This document shows positions 33,717 through 41,777 of a stretch of 64,000 nucleotides of DNA, piece after piece (position 1 is the first letter of the stretch; the number at the start of each line of letters is the position of its first letter). The notes under the pieces were generated by a model. It was given only the letters and a program-made list of their open reading frames with translations, ran no database searches and had not been told where the DNA came from. A program made the translations under genes and the position numbers. This stretch comes from Patulibacter minatonensis DSM 18081 (GTDB taxonomy: Bacteria; Actinomycetota; Thermoleophilia; Solirubrobacterales; Solirubrobacteraceae), in contig NZ_KI912613.1 in the NCBI RefSeq assembly GCF_000519325.1, forward strand, positions 1,651,252-1,715,251, read 5' to 3'.

Positions 33717-34565
33717 TCAGAACGAGGGGATCACGGACCCCTGGTACTTGTCCTCGATGAACGTCCGGACCTCGGGCGAGTGCAGGAGCTGCTCGAGCTT
33801 CACGACGCGCGGGTCGTTCCGGTTCTCGTCCTTGACGACCACGAGGTTGGCGTTCGGGTTGCCGTCGGCCTTCTCGAGCACGAGCGCGTCCTTGGCGGGC
33901 GTGAGCTTCGCCTCGATCGCGTAGTTGCCGTTGATCACCGACAGGTCGGTGTCGTCGAGCGTGCGCGGCAGGTTCGCCGGCGCGATCGTCGTGAACTTCA
34001 GCTTCTTCGCGTTCGTCTCGATGTCACGCGGGGTGGCGTTGTCGGGGGCGTCGGCCTTCAGCGTGATGAGGCCGGCCTGCTGCAGGAGCTTCAGGCCGCG
34101 GGCCTCGTTGGCCGGGTCGTTCGACAGCGTCACGGACGCACCGTTCGGGACGGCCGCGATGTCCTTGATCTTCTTCGAGTAGATGCCGAGCGGCTCGAGG
34201 TGGACCGGCTGCAGCGACACGAGGTCGGAGTACGACGGGTTGTCCTTCTTCTGGGCGTCCAGGTACGGGACGGTCTGGAAGTAGTTCGCGTCGAGCTTGC
34301 CCTCCTGGAGGGCGACGTTCGGCTGGATGTAGTCGTCGTAGGTCTTGATCTCGAGCTGCAGGCCGGCCTTCGGGGCCAGGTCCTTCTTCACGTACTCGAG
34401 GATCTCGGCGTGGGGGACGGGGCTGGCGCCGACGACCAGGGGCTTGGACGCGTCTGCCGTGCCGGAGGACGAGTCCTTGTCGTCGTCGCTGCCGCAGGCC
34501 GTCAGCCCGAGGCCGAGGACGACGGCGGCGATGAGCGCGAGGAACGCGCGAAGACGTGCGGACAT
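33717..34565 (-). CDS. metQ: Methionine ABC transporter substrate-binding lipoprotein
   Basis: A 282-residue NlpA/MetQ lipoprotein that delivers methionine (or related S-compounds) to MetI/MetN. The lipobox LTACGS at the end of the signal peptide marks lipid attachment at Cys. Family landmarks: PVPHAEILEYV, KTYDDYIQPNVAL, DANYFQTVPYL, SNDPANEARGLKLLQ and VVVKDENRNDP. ATG 34565 is chosen over an upstream ATG because a GAGAGG Shine-Dalgarno sequence precedes it. It is the third gene of metN-metI-metQ, 20 bases after metI. Confidence 0.95.
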   Translation of the reverse strand: MSARLRAFLALIAAVVLGLGLTACGSDDDKDSSSGTADASKPLVVGASPVPHAEILEYVKKDLAPKAGLQLEIKTYDDYIQPNVALQEGKLDANYFQTVPYLDAQKKDNPSYSDLVSLQPVHLEPLGIYSKKIKDIAAVPNGASVTLSNDPANEARGLKLLQQAGLITLKADAPDNATPRDIETNAKKLKFTTIAPANLPRTLDDTDLSVINGNYAIEAKLTPAKDALVLEKADGNPNANLVVVKDENRNDPRVVKLEQLLHSPEVRTFIEDKYQGSVIPSF

Positions 34566-34585
34566 GTGGGACCTCTCTGTGGTGT

Positions 34586-35266
34586 TCATCGGTGCGAGAT
34601 GCGGCGGACCAGGAGGTCGCCGACGAGCTGGAAGAGCTGGACGATCACGACGAGCAGCACGACGGTCGCGAGCATCACGTTGCCGTCGTAGCGGTTGTAG
34701 CCGTAGTCGATGGCGAGGGCCCCGAGGCCTCCGCCGCCGACGGTGCCGGCCATCGCGGAGAAGCCGACGATGGCGACGAGCGTGATCGTCAGGCCGCCGA
34801 CGAGGCCGGGCGCGGCCTCGGGCAGGACGACCTTGCGGACGGTCTGGGTGCGGGACGCGCCGGCGGCGCGCGCCATCTCGACGAGGCCGCGGGGGACCTC
34901 GCGCAGGGCCTGCTCGACGACCCGCGCGTAGAACGGCGTCATGCCGACGACGAGCGGCACGATCACGGCGCTCGTGCCCAGCGACGTGCCGACGACGAGG
35001 CGCGTGAACGGGATGATCGCGGCGAGCAGGACGATGAACGGCACGGACCGGCCGATGCCGACGACGAGGCCGAGCAGGGCGTTGACCGGCGGCAGCGGCC
35101 GCAGGCCGTCGCGGCCGGTGGTGTGGAGCAGGACGCCGAGCAGCAGGCCCAGGAGCCCGGTGATCGCGGTCGAGATCACGACCATCTGCAGGGTCTGGCC
35201 GAGGGCGGGCTCCAGGAGCTCCCAGATCTCGTCCCAGGGCGTCGCGTCGGCGAGGGGGAGGGTCAT
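34586..35266 (-). CDS. metI: Methionine ABC transporter permease
   Basis: A 226-residue inner-membrane permease with five or six helices. LGQTLQMVVISTAITGLLG and the EAA loop EMARAAGASRTQTVRKVVLPEA, which contacts the ATPase, are characteristic of MetI. FIVLLAAIIPFTRLVVGTS and GGGGLGALAIDYGYNRYD also match the family. It overlaps metN by four bases (ATGA). Confidence 0.95.
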   Translation of the reverse strand: MTLPLADATPWDEIWELLEPALGQTLQMVVISTAITGLLGLLLGVLLHTTGRDGLRPLPPVNALLGLVVGIGRSVPFIVLLAAIIPFTRLVVGTSLGTSAVIVPLVVGMTPFYARVVEQALREVPRGLVEMARAAGASRTQTVRKVVLPEAAPGLVGGLTITLVAIVGFSAMAGTVGGGGLGALAIDYGYNRYDGNVMLATVVLLVVIVQLFQLVGDLLVRRISHR

Positions 35267-36420
35267 GCGCGCTCCTCGGTCGGGGTGGGGGCCGCCGGCA
35301 GGTCCGTCGCCTCGGCCGGATCGCCCGCGGGCTCGCCGGTCGGGTCGCGGTCGGTGGCTGCGACCGCCCCGGGGTCCTCGCCCGCAGCCGGCGGGGCGGC
35401 GACGAGGTCCGCGACCGCCGCCGGCGGGGCGTCGGCTGCGGTCTCGTCCAGCCGGGCCGCGTGGAGTCCACGGCCGCGGAGGCGCTCCGCGAGGTCGATC
35501 GTCGGGTCGTCGAGGGCGACGGTGACGTGGCCCGCGGGCCGGCCGTCCACGGCCTCGACGCTCGCGCCGAGCAGCGCGACCCGCGTGCCGAGCTCGTGCT
35601 CGAGGCGCCCGATCCACGCGGGGTCGACGTCGTCGGCCGTGTACGTCACGCGCCACGACTGCCCGCCGCCGGGGGCCACGGCCACCGGTCGCGCCGGCAC
35701 CAGTCCTCGGCCGAGCGCGGAGTCCGGGTCGGTCACGAGCGCGCCGACGTCGCCCTGCTCGACGATCCGGCCGTCGCGCAGCAGGGCGACCTGGTCGCAG
35801 ACGTCGCGGACGACCTCCATCTCGTGGGTGATCAGCAGGATCGTCAGCCCGAGGTCGTCGCGCAGGCCGCGCAGCAGCGCGAGGATCGAGCGCGTCGTGT
35901 CGGGGTCGAGGCCCGAGGTCGCCTCGTCGGACAGCAGCACGTCGGGGCGCAGCGCGAGCGCCCGGGCGATCCCGACGCGCTGGCGCTGGCCGCCCGAGAG
36001 CTGCGCCGGGTGGGTCCGGGCGTGGTCCTCCAGCCCGACCCGGGCGACGAGCTCGGCGACGCGCGTCCGCCGCTCGGCGCGGGGGACGCCGGCGATCTCG
36101 AGCGGCAGCGACACGTTGCCCGCGACCGTCCGCGACGACAGCAGGTTCGCCGCCTGGAAGATCGTGCCGATCCGCCGGCGTGCGGCCTGCAGCTCGCGGT
36201 CGCGCAGCGCGGTCAGGTCCTGCCCCCCGACGACGACCCGGCCGGACGTCGGGCGCTCGAGCAGGTTGACGCACCGGGCGAGGGTGCTCTTCCCCGCGCC
36301 GCTCGGCCCGATCACCCCGGCGATCCGTCCCGCGTCCACGCGGAGCGACACGGCGTCCAGCACGACGTGGTCCCGGCCGTTGCGACGGAACGCCTTGGTG
36401 AGGGTGTCGACCTCGATCAT
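35263..36420 (-). CDS. metN: Methionine ABC transporter ATP-binding protein
   Basis: A 385-residue ATPase. Walker A GPSGAGKST, signature LSGGQRQRVG, Walker B VLLSDEATSGLD and switch LITHEMEVV are intact. A C-terminal NIL-type regulatory domain (SWRVTYTADDVDPAWIGRL onward), which in the E. coli protein binds methionine to shut down transport, is followed by an unusual 60-residue Ala/Pro/Asp/Glu-rich tail with no family counterpart. It is the first gene of the operon. The upstream gap carries a TTTAC-C-GTAAA palindrome over the likely -10 region. Confidence 0.95.
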   Translation of the reverse strand: MIEVDTLTKAFRRNGRDHVVLDAVSLRVDAGRIAGVIGPSGAGKSTLARCVNLLERPTSGRVVVGGQDLTALRDRELQAARRRIGTIFQAANLLSSRTVAGNVSLPLEIAGVPRAERRTRVAELVARVGLEDHARTHPAQLSGGQRQRVGIARALALRPDVLLSDEATSGLDPDTTRSILALLRGLRDDLGLTILLITHEMEVVRDVCDQVALLRDGRIVEQGDVGALVTDPDSALGRGLVPARPVAVAPGGGQSWRVTYTADDVDPAWIGRLEHELGTRVALLGASVEAVDGRPAGHVTVALDDPTIDLAERLRGRGLHAARLDETAADAPPAAVADLVAAPPAAGEDPGAVAATDRDPTGEPAGDPAEATDLPAAPTPTEERA

Positions 36421-36431
36421 CCGCCACGCAA

Positions 36432-36442
36432 TTTACCGTAAA
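36432..36442. promoter_or_regulatory. Palindrome in metN promoter
   Basis: TTTAC-C-GTAAA lies 11-22 bases before the metN ATG in an AT-rich patch. The minus-strand TACGGT within it could be the -10 element, so a regulator binding here would block transcription. No SAM riboswitch is recognisable in the short leader. Confidence 0.5.
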
Positions 36443-36553
36443 GCGGATCCGAATTTGATTCCGGGCTCGCGGAGGGGTACGTTCGGCCTCGCACGCCGCC
36501 CGTCCGCCTCGCACGCGGACCGGCGCGCCCCACCCCGTCCGGAGACCGCGCCG

Positions 36554-37084
36554 ATGACCCGACCCACGCCGCCCGCAGCCCCGCTCGACGTCTCCGACGC
36601 CCTCCCTCGGCGCACCGCGCCGGTCGATCCGTTCGCGACGACGCCGCTGACGAACGCGGAACGCCGCGCCCGCCGCCTGGCACGCAACGTGCATCGGGGG
36701 CAGCTCGACGAGCGGGGCCGGCCGCTGATCGAGCACGTCGAGCGGGTCGCGGCCGACGTCCCGCCGAGCGCGCGGACGGTCGCGTTCGTCCACGACGTCT
36801 GCGCGCGGTCCGGTGCCTCGGCCGCGCAGGTCGCCCGGGTCCTCGACCTCGACGAGGACGAGCGCGAGGCCCTGGTGCTGCTCACGCGGCGCGGCCGCGA
36901 GCCCCTGACGCGTCACGTCCGCCGGGTCGTGCGCGCCCTGCCCGATCCGGCACGCGAGCTCGCGCTCGTCGTCCTCCGGGCCGACGTCGAGGACCTCGCC
37001 GCCCGGGCCGCCGACGGCGACGGCCCCTACGGCCCGGCGCTCGAGGCCCTCGACGAGGCGGGCTCCCCGCTGGCGGTGCGGTGA
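36554..37084 (+). CDS. Degenerate RelA/SpoT-type HD domain protein
   Basis: A 176-residue protein. ARNVHRGQLDERGRPLIEHV followed by RTVAFVHDVCARSG aligns with the HxGQ...G.P...H and LHDVVED metal-binding motifs of (p)ppGpp hydrolases (MESH1/SpoT HD domain), but the ED pair after HDV is replaced by AR and the last Asp region is weak. It may be a non-catalytic nucleotide-binding relative. It overlaps the next small gene at GTGATG, so the two are co-translated. It is divergent from metN. Confidence 0.65.
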   Translation: MTRPTPPAAPLDVSDALPRRTAPVDPFATTPLTNAERRARRLARNVHRGQLDERGRPLIEHVERVAADVPPSARTVAFVHDVCARSGASAAQVARVLDLDEDEREALVLLTRRGREPLTRHVRRVVRALPDPARELALVVLRADVEDLAARAADGDGPYGPALEALDEAGSPLAVR

Positions 37085-37344
37085 TGTCCGGGTGCGGCTG
37101 CGGGCCGGACGACGGGCCGCGGGGCGTCGATGCCCGCGACCGGGGTGACGCGGACGACCCCGGCACCGGCCTCGTGGACGACGGCGCGGCGGACTGTCGC
37201 AGCGACGGCGGGCGCCGCGCCGACGACGCGCGAGGTGCCGCCGACCCGCCGCCCCGCGACCCGGACGCGCCCGCGTGGCCGCCGCTCGTCCGGGCGGCCG
37301 GCTGTGACCGGGAGGCGCTCCTGCGCCGGATCGTCGGCGGCTGA
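37081..37344 (+). CDS. Hypothetical protein, 87 residues
   Basis: A small acidic, Asp/Arg/Pro-rich protein beginning MMSGCGCGPDD; the C-terminus GCDREALLRRIVGG is helical. Start is GTG 37081 or ATG 37084, overlapping the stop of the HD-like gene, which supports coupling. No family, no membrane segment. The CGCG cysteines near the N-terminus could bind metal. Confidence 0.5.
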   Translation: MMSGCGCGPDDGPRGVDARDRGDADDPGTGLVDDGAADCRSDGGRRADDARGAADPPPRDPDAPAWPPLVRAAGCDREALLRRIVGG

Positions 37345-37385
37345 CCGCCGGTGGTCCGCGTCGCGGTCGGCCCGCGCCGGACCGC

Positions 37386-38405
37386 TCAGGCCGCCGCGAG
37401 CGCGAAGACCCGCGACAGCCGCGCGACGGCCGCGCGACGCTCGACGGGGTCGGGCGTGTTCGAGATCGAGATCACCTCGTCGGCGCCGGACGCGGCGACC
37501 GCGGCCTCGAGGCCCGCCCGCACCGTCTCCGGGTCGCCGACGACGTCGGCGCGCGTGTCGATGTGCTGCTCCTCGGCCGCGCGCTCCTCCGCGGTCCAGC
37601 GGTGCGCGAGAGCGTCCTCCACCGACATCAGCGCGGCGTGGTGGCCGAGCCGTGCCTGCGCCATCCCCAGGTGCATCGGGGCGGCCAGCGCGCGGGCGTG
37701 CTCGTCGTCCTCGCCGACCATCACCTTGACCGCGAGCATCGCGTGCGGACGGTCCCCGGGGCGCGCCGGGACGAAGTTCTCGCGGTACGCCCGCAGCGCG
37801 TCGGCGGCGCCCTGCGTGTTCGTGTGCGCCGCGAACCCGTAGCGGAGGCCCTTGCGCGCGGCGGTCGCGGCGGAGCCCGCGCTGGACCCGAGCAGCGTCA
37901 CGGGCGGCAGCGGCACGTCGGTCGGTGCGGCGCGGGCGGTCGCCAGCGGGTGGCCCTCGGGCCACGGGTGGACCTCGCCGAACGCCAGGAGCTCGTCGAG
38001 CTGCTCCTCGAACCCCGCGCCGTGCGCGTTGTCGACGGGACGCCCGAACGCCCGGACGATCGCGTCGTCGATCGCGCCCTCCGAGCGCCCGATGCCCAGG
38101 TCGATCCGGCCGGGGAACAGCGCCTCGAGCGACCGGAACTGCTCGACCACGTGGATCGGCCGGTGGTTCGGCAGCAGCATCCCGCCGGAGCCGACGCGGA
38201 TGCGGCTCGTCGCGCCGGCGAGCGTCCCGAGCAGGACCTCCGGCGCCGAGATCGCGACGCTGCCGATCGCGTGGTGCTCGGCGACCCAGAAGCGGTGGAA
38301 GCCGAGCTCGTCGGCGGCGCGGGCCAGGGCGATCGCGTCGTGGAACGCGTGGCCGGGGGCTCCGCCGCGTCGCGTCGGGGCCTGGTCGAGGATCGAGAGG
38401 AGCAT
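37386..38405 (-). CDS. Luciferase-like flavin monooxygenase (MsnO8-type)
   Basis: A 339-residue single-component of the bacterial luciferase-like (LLM) superfamily using reduced FMN or F420. Features of the MsnO8 branch: LSILDQAPTRRG at the N-terminus, FHRFWVAEHHAIGSVA, RIRVGSGGMLLPNHRPIHV and GRIDLGIGRSEG. Members oxidise diverse small molecules; a nearby methionine-type transporter and two further LLM enzymes suggest organosulfur or sulfonate substrates, which is inference. It is divergent from the next LLM gene across a region with two palindromes. Confidence 0.9.
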   Translation of the reverse strand: MLLSILDQAPTRRGGAPGHAFHDAIALARAADELGFHRFWVAEHHAIGSVAISAPEVLLGTLAGATSRIRVGSGGMLLPNHRPIHVVEQFRSLEALFPGRIDLGIGRSEGAIDDAIVRAFGRPVDNAHGAGFEEQLDELLAFGEVHPWPEGHPLATARAAPTDVPLPPVTLLGSSAGSAATAARKGLRYGFAAHTNTQGAADALRAYRENFVPARPGDRPHAMLAVKVMVGEDDEHARALAAPMHLGMAQARLGHHAALMSVEDALAHRWTAEERAAEEQHIDTRADVVGDPETVRAGLEAAVAASGADEVISISNTPDPVERRAAVARLSRVFALAAA

Positions 38406-38474
38406 GTGGAGGTCGGTCGTGGACGGGCCGGGGTCCCGCCGCCGGAGGGCCGCGAAGCCCCGTGGTGGCGGAAA

Positions 38475-38504
38475 CCCGATCGGGATTCCCTACGGTCACC
38501 GTAG
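38475..38504. promoter_or_regulatory. Palindromes between divergent LLM genes
   Basis: CCCGATCGGG (38475-38484) and CTACGG-TCA-CCGTAG (38490-38504) sit centrally in the 125-base gap between divergent monooxygenase genes, suited to joint control by one regulator. The nearby MarR (41778) is a candidate. Confidence 0.6.
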
Positions 38505-38530
38505 AGCAGTCCGATCCCCGCCCCGTACCC

Positions 38531-39478
38531 ATGAGCCATCGCCCCCTCCTCCTCGCCGCCGCACTCGCCGACCGCCGGCCGCTCCCCGACCGCGGCGCGC
38601 TCGTCGACCGGGCCCGGACCGCCGAGGCCGCCGGACTCGAGCTCGTCACGATCGAGCCCGGACCGTTCGACCCGCTCCTCGTCGCCGCGCACCTCGCCGC
38701 CAGGACGTCCCGCATCGGCATCGCGCCGGTCGTGTCGACCACGACGACGGAGCCGTTCCACGTCTCGACCGCGCTCGCGACGATCGACGTCGTCGCGCAC
38801 GGCCGCGGCGGCTGGGTCGCGCAGGTCGACGATCCCGCCGACGTGGACGGCACGGTCACCTGGGACGTCACGGCCGACGCCGCGGGCGACGCGGCCGAGC
38901 ACCTCGAGGCGGTCCGCGCGCTCTGGGACAGCTGGGAGGACGGCGCCGAGATCCGCGACGTCGCGACCGCGCGCTTCATCGACCGCGACCGCGTCCACCA
39001 CGTCGACCTCGTCGGCGAGCACCTGTCCGTCCGCGGGCCGTCGATCACCCCGCGCCCGCCGCAGGGGCACCCGGTGGTGCTCGCGCGGGCGGACGGTCCG
39101 GCGGCGGAGCGGCTCGTCGCGGCCGGGGTCGACGTCCTCGTGGCAGCGGAGGGCGCTCCGTCCGCCGCCCCGCGCCGCTTCGTCGACGTCGTCGTCGCGG
39201 CGGACGCGCACGACGGACTCGCCGCACGCCTGATCGCCCTCCACGCCGACGGCGCCGACGGCGTCGTGCTCCACGCGGAGGACCTCGCCGGGGCGCTGGC
39301 CGCCGTCCTGCCGGAGCTCGAGCGCGCCGGGGTCCGCCCGGCGGCCGACGACCGGGACGGCCCGCCGCCCGGCGGTCCCGCCGACCCCGAGGACCCGGCC
39401 GGACCGGCTGCCCCGCCCACCCTCCGCGAGCGCCTCGGCCTGGCGCCCGCCGTCAACCGCTTCGAGGCCCGCGCATGA
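38531..39478 (+). CDS. Luciferase-like flavin monooxygenase, divergent
   Basis: A 315-residue LLM-type TIM-barrel protein: RTAEAAGLELVTIEPGPFDP, HLAARTSRIGIAPVVSTTTT, FHVSTALATIDVVAHGRGGW and VRALWDSWEDG match the barrel strands of the NtaA/SnaA/DszA group, but the protein is shorter (about 440 usual) and its last third degenerates into a Pro/Asp/Gly linker before the conserved LRERLGLAPAVNRFEA tail. It may be a partner of the full-length homologue that follows. Stop overlaps a 13-codon frame (ATGA) that in turn overlaps the next gene. Confidence 0.85.
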   Translation: MSHRPLLLAAALADRRPLPDRGALVDRARTAEAAGLELVTIEPGPFDPLLVAAHLAARTSRIGIAPVVSTTTTEPFHVSTALATIDVVAHGRGGWVAQVDDPADVDGTVTWDVTADAAGDAAEHLEAVRALWDSWEDGAEIRDVATARFIDRDRVHHVDLVGEHLSVRGPSITPRPPQGHPVVLARADGPAAERLVAAGVDVLVAAEGAPSAAPRRFVDVVVAADAHDGLAARLIALHADGADGVVLHAEDLAGALAAVLPELERAGVRPAADDRDGPPPGGPADPEDPAGPAAPPTLRERLGLAPAVNRFEARA

Positions 39479-39516
39479 CGCCGCCGACGACGCCCCGGGA
39501 GGGGACCCGCGCATGA
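39475..39516 (+). CDS. Possible 13-residue coupling peptide
   Basis: ATG 39475 overlaps the upstream stop and its own TGA overlaps the next ATG (ATGA at both ends). The frame encodes MTPPTTPREGTRA and contains the GGGAGGGG Shine-Dalgarno sequence of the next gene. It could keep ribosomes on the message between the two monooxygenase genes, or be chance. Confidence 0.3.
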   Translation: MTPPTTPREGTRA

Positions 39517-40832
39517 CCGCCCCCCGCAAGCAGGTCCGCCTGGCCGCCCACTTCCCGGGCGTGAACAACACGACGGTCTGGGGCGACCCCGCCTCGGGCA
39601 GTCACATCGACTTCGCCGGGTTCGCGCACCTCGCGCGGACGGCCGAGCGGGCGATGTTCGACCTGTTCTTCCTCGCCGAGGGCCTCAGCCTCCGCGAGCA
39701 CGCCGGGCACCTCCACGACCTCGACGTCGTCGGCCGCCCGGACGCGATGACCGTCCTCTCGGCACTGGCGGCGGTCACCGAGCGGATCGGCCTCGCGGCG
39801 ACGCTGACGACGACCTACCACGAGCCGCTCGAGGTCGCCCGGCAGCTCGCGACCCTCGACCACCTCTCCGACGGGCGCGCGGCCTGGAACCTCGTGACGT
39901 CCACCGACGCGGTGTCGGGCGCCAACTTCCGCCGCGGCGCGTACCTGCCCTACGACGGGCGCTACGACCGGGCGGGCGAGCTGCTCGGGCTGGCCGACCG
40001 CCTGTGGCGCGACGGCCCCGGTCCGTTCCGGGCGGAGGGCCGCCAGGTCGACCTGCACGGCGAGTGGGACCTCGCGTCCCCGCCGCAGGGCCGCCCCGTG
40101 ATCCTCCAGGCCGGCGACTCCGACGCCGGCCGCGAGTTCGCCGCCCAGCGCGCCGACGCCGTCTTCACCCGGCACGCGAGCGTCCCCGAGGGCCAGGCCT
40201 TCGTCCGCGACGTGAAGGGCCGGCTCGCGAGGTACGGCCGCCGGCCCGAGGACCTGCTCGTCCTCCCGGGCGCGACGTTCGTCCTCGGCGACACCGACGA
40301 GGACGCGCGGGAGCAGGCCGCCCACGTTCGTCGCCAGCAGGTCTCCGGGCCCACGGCGATCGTCTTCGCGGAGCAGCTCTGGAACCGCGACCTCTCCGCC
40401 TACGACCCCGACGGCCCGCTCCCCGACGTCGACCCCGTCGAGGGCGAGATCACGATCGCGCCGGGCAGCATCCCGGCCCGCGCCTTCGCCGGGAAGCGCC
40501 ACGAGACCGTCGAGCAGCTGCGCGCGCTGGCGGCGAGGGACGACCTGTCGCTCCGGGACGTGATGGTCGAGACCCGCGCGCGGCACTCGTTCGTCGGCTC
40601 GCCCGAGACCGTCGCCGACGAGATCGACCGCCACGTCCAGCTCGACGCCTGCGACGGCTTCATCCTCGTCCCGCACATCACGCCGGGCGGGCTCGACGCG
40701 TTCGCCGATCGCGTCGTGCCGCTGCTGCAGGAGCGCGGGTCGCTGCGCACCGCGTGGGAGGGCGGCACGCTGCGCGACCGGCTCGGCCTGCCGCGCTGGT
40801 CCCCGGCGGAGTCCGCGGTCCGCGCGGACTGA
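39513..40832 (+). CDS. NtaA/SnaA/DszA-family flavin monooxygenase
   Basis: A 439-residue FMNH2-dependent monooxygenase of the nitrilotriacetate/dibenzothiophene-sulfone/pristinamycin monooxygenase family. Diagnostic motifs: FDLFFLAEGL, YHEPLEVARQLATLDHLSDG, RAAWNLVTSTD, NFRRGAYLPYDGRYDRA and PVILQAGDSDAGREFAA. Family members cleave C-N or C-S bonds and need a separate flavin reductase, which I do not see here. A GGGAGGGG Shine-Dalgarno sequence precedes the ATG. Together with metNIQ it suggests scavenging of sulfur from organic compounds. Confidence 0.93.
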   Translation: MTAPRKQVRLAAHFPGVNNTTVWGDPASGSHIDFAGFAHLARTAERAMFDLFFLAEGLSLREHAGHLHDLDVVGRPDAMTVLSALAAVTERIGLAATLTTTYHEPLEVARQLATLDHLSDGRAAWNLVTSTDAVSGANFRRGAYLPYDGRYDRAGELLGLADRLWRDGPGPFRAEGRQVDLHGEWDLASPPQGRPVILQAGDSDAGREFAAQRADAVFTRHASVPEGQAFVRDVKGRLARYGRRPEDLLVLPGATFVLGDTDEDAREQAAHVRRQQVSGPTAIVFAEQLWNRDLSAYDPDGPLPDVDPVEGEITIAPGSIPARAFAGKRHETVEQLRALAARDDLSLRDVMVETRARHSFVGSPETVADEIDRHVQLDACDGFILVPHITPGGLDAFADRVVPLLQERGSLRTAWEGGTLRDRLGLPRWSPAESAVRAD

Positions 40833-40857
40833 CCACCCCGCGCCGGCACCCGCGACG

Positions 40858-40863
40858 TAGGCT
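40858..40863 (+). promoter_or_regulatory. -10-like box for leaderless start at 40870
   Basis: TAGGCT is exactly six bases before GTG 40870; no Shine-Dalgarno sequence, so the SDR probably has its own leaderless promoter. Confidence 0.6.
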
Positions 40864-40869
40864 GGCCGC

Positions 40870-41631
40870 GTGAGCATCAACGAGCTGTTCTCCCTCGAGG
40901 GCAAGGTCGCGATCGTCACGGGGGCCTCCGCGGGCCTCGGCGTGGCGTGCGCGAAGGGCCTCGCCGAAGCCGGCGCCGACGTCGTCGTGGCCGCCCGCCG
41001 CGCCGAGGCGCTGCGCGAGACCGCCGCGCTGGTCGAGGCGAGGGGGCGACGGGCCCTGGCCGTCCCCACCGACGTCAGCGACCCCGATGCCTGCGCGGCG
41101 CTCGTCGCCGCGGCCGTCGCCGAGTTCGGCCGGGTCGACGTCCTCGTCAACAACGCGGGGGTCGGGACGGCGGTCCCGGCGCTGAAGGAGACGCCGGACC
41201 AGTTCCGCCAGGTCATCGACCTGAACCTCAACGGCTGCTACTGGATGGCCCAGGAGGCCGCCCGGGCGATGACGGACGGCGGCAGCATCATCAACATCTC
41301 GAGCGTGCTCGCGCTCACGACGGCCGGGCTCCCGCAGGCCGCCTACACGGCCAGCAAGGCCGGGCTGCTCGGCCTCACCCGCGACCTCGCCCAGCAGTGG
41401 TCGCGCCGGAAGGACATCCGCGTCAACGCGATCTGCCCGGGCTTCTTCCCGTCGGAGATGACCGAGCAGTACCAGGACGGCTACCTGGACGGCATGACCG
41501 AGCGCGCGCCGATGGGTCGCGGCGGGAAGCCGGAGGAGCTGGCCGCCACGGTCGTCTTCCTCGCGGGCGCCGGGGCCGGGTACATCACGGGCGCGACGGT
41601 GGTCGTCGACGGCGGGATCGCGATCACCTGA
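40870..41631 (+). CDS. Short-chain dehydrogenase/reductase
   Basis: A 253-residue classical SDR. All landmarks are present: VTGASAGLG cofactor motif near residue 17, NNAGVGT, the catalytic Ser in NISSVLA, YTASK (Tyr and Lys), and NAICPGFFPSEMT after the active site. GYITGATVVVDGG is the usual C-terminal signature. Substrate is likely an alcohol or 3-oxoacyl compound. It follows the monooxygenase by 37 bases but has its own leaderless-type promoter. Confidence 0.92.
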   Translation: MSINELFSLEGKVAIVTGASAGLGVACAKGLAEAGADVVVAARRAEALRETAALVEARGRRALAVPTDVSDPDACAALVAAAVAEFGRVDVLVNNAGVGTAVPALKETPDQFRQVIDLNLNGCYWMAQEAARAMTDGGSIINISSVLALTTAGLPQAAYTASKAGLLGLTRDLAQQWSRRKDIRVNAICPGFFPSEMTEQYQDGYLDGMTERAPMGRGGKPEELAATVVFLAGAGAGYITGATVVVDGGIAIT

Positions 41632-41663
41632 GATCCCCGGGGCACCGGCCCGGATCGTAATAC

Positions 41664-41711
41664 CGGATATCGGATAGGAAATATGCGGTCCGGCGGGGAT
41701 TCCGGTACCGT
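41664..41711 (+). promoter_or_regulatory. AT-rich region with CGGATA repeats before MarR gene
   Basis: CGGATA is repeated at 41664 and 41671 in a patch much richer in A/T than its surroundings, followed by a TACCGT box at 41706-41711. This would give a leader of about 60 bases for the MarR gene at 41778. Likely promoter; operator role is a guess. Confidence 0.4.
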
Positions 41712-41777
41712 GGCGGGGGTGCGTCCTGCCCCGTACACCGCGCTGCGACCAGCGATCCGCCCGACGGGGGTCCGGTC

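Noticed and set aside
36421-36553. SAM riboswitch upstream of metN
   Set aside because: The likely transcription start is only a few bases before the ATG, leaving no room for an aptamer.
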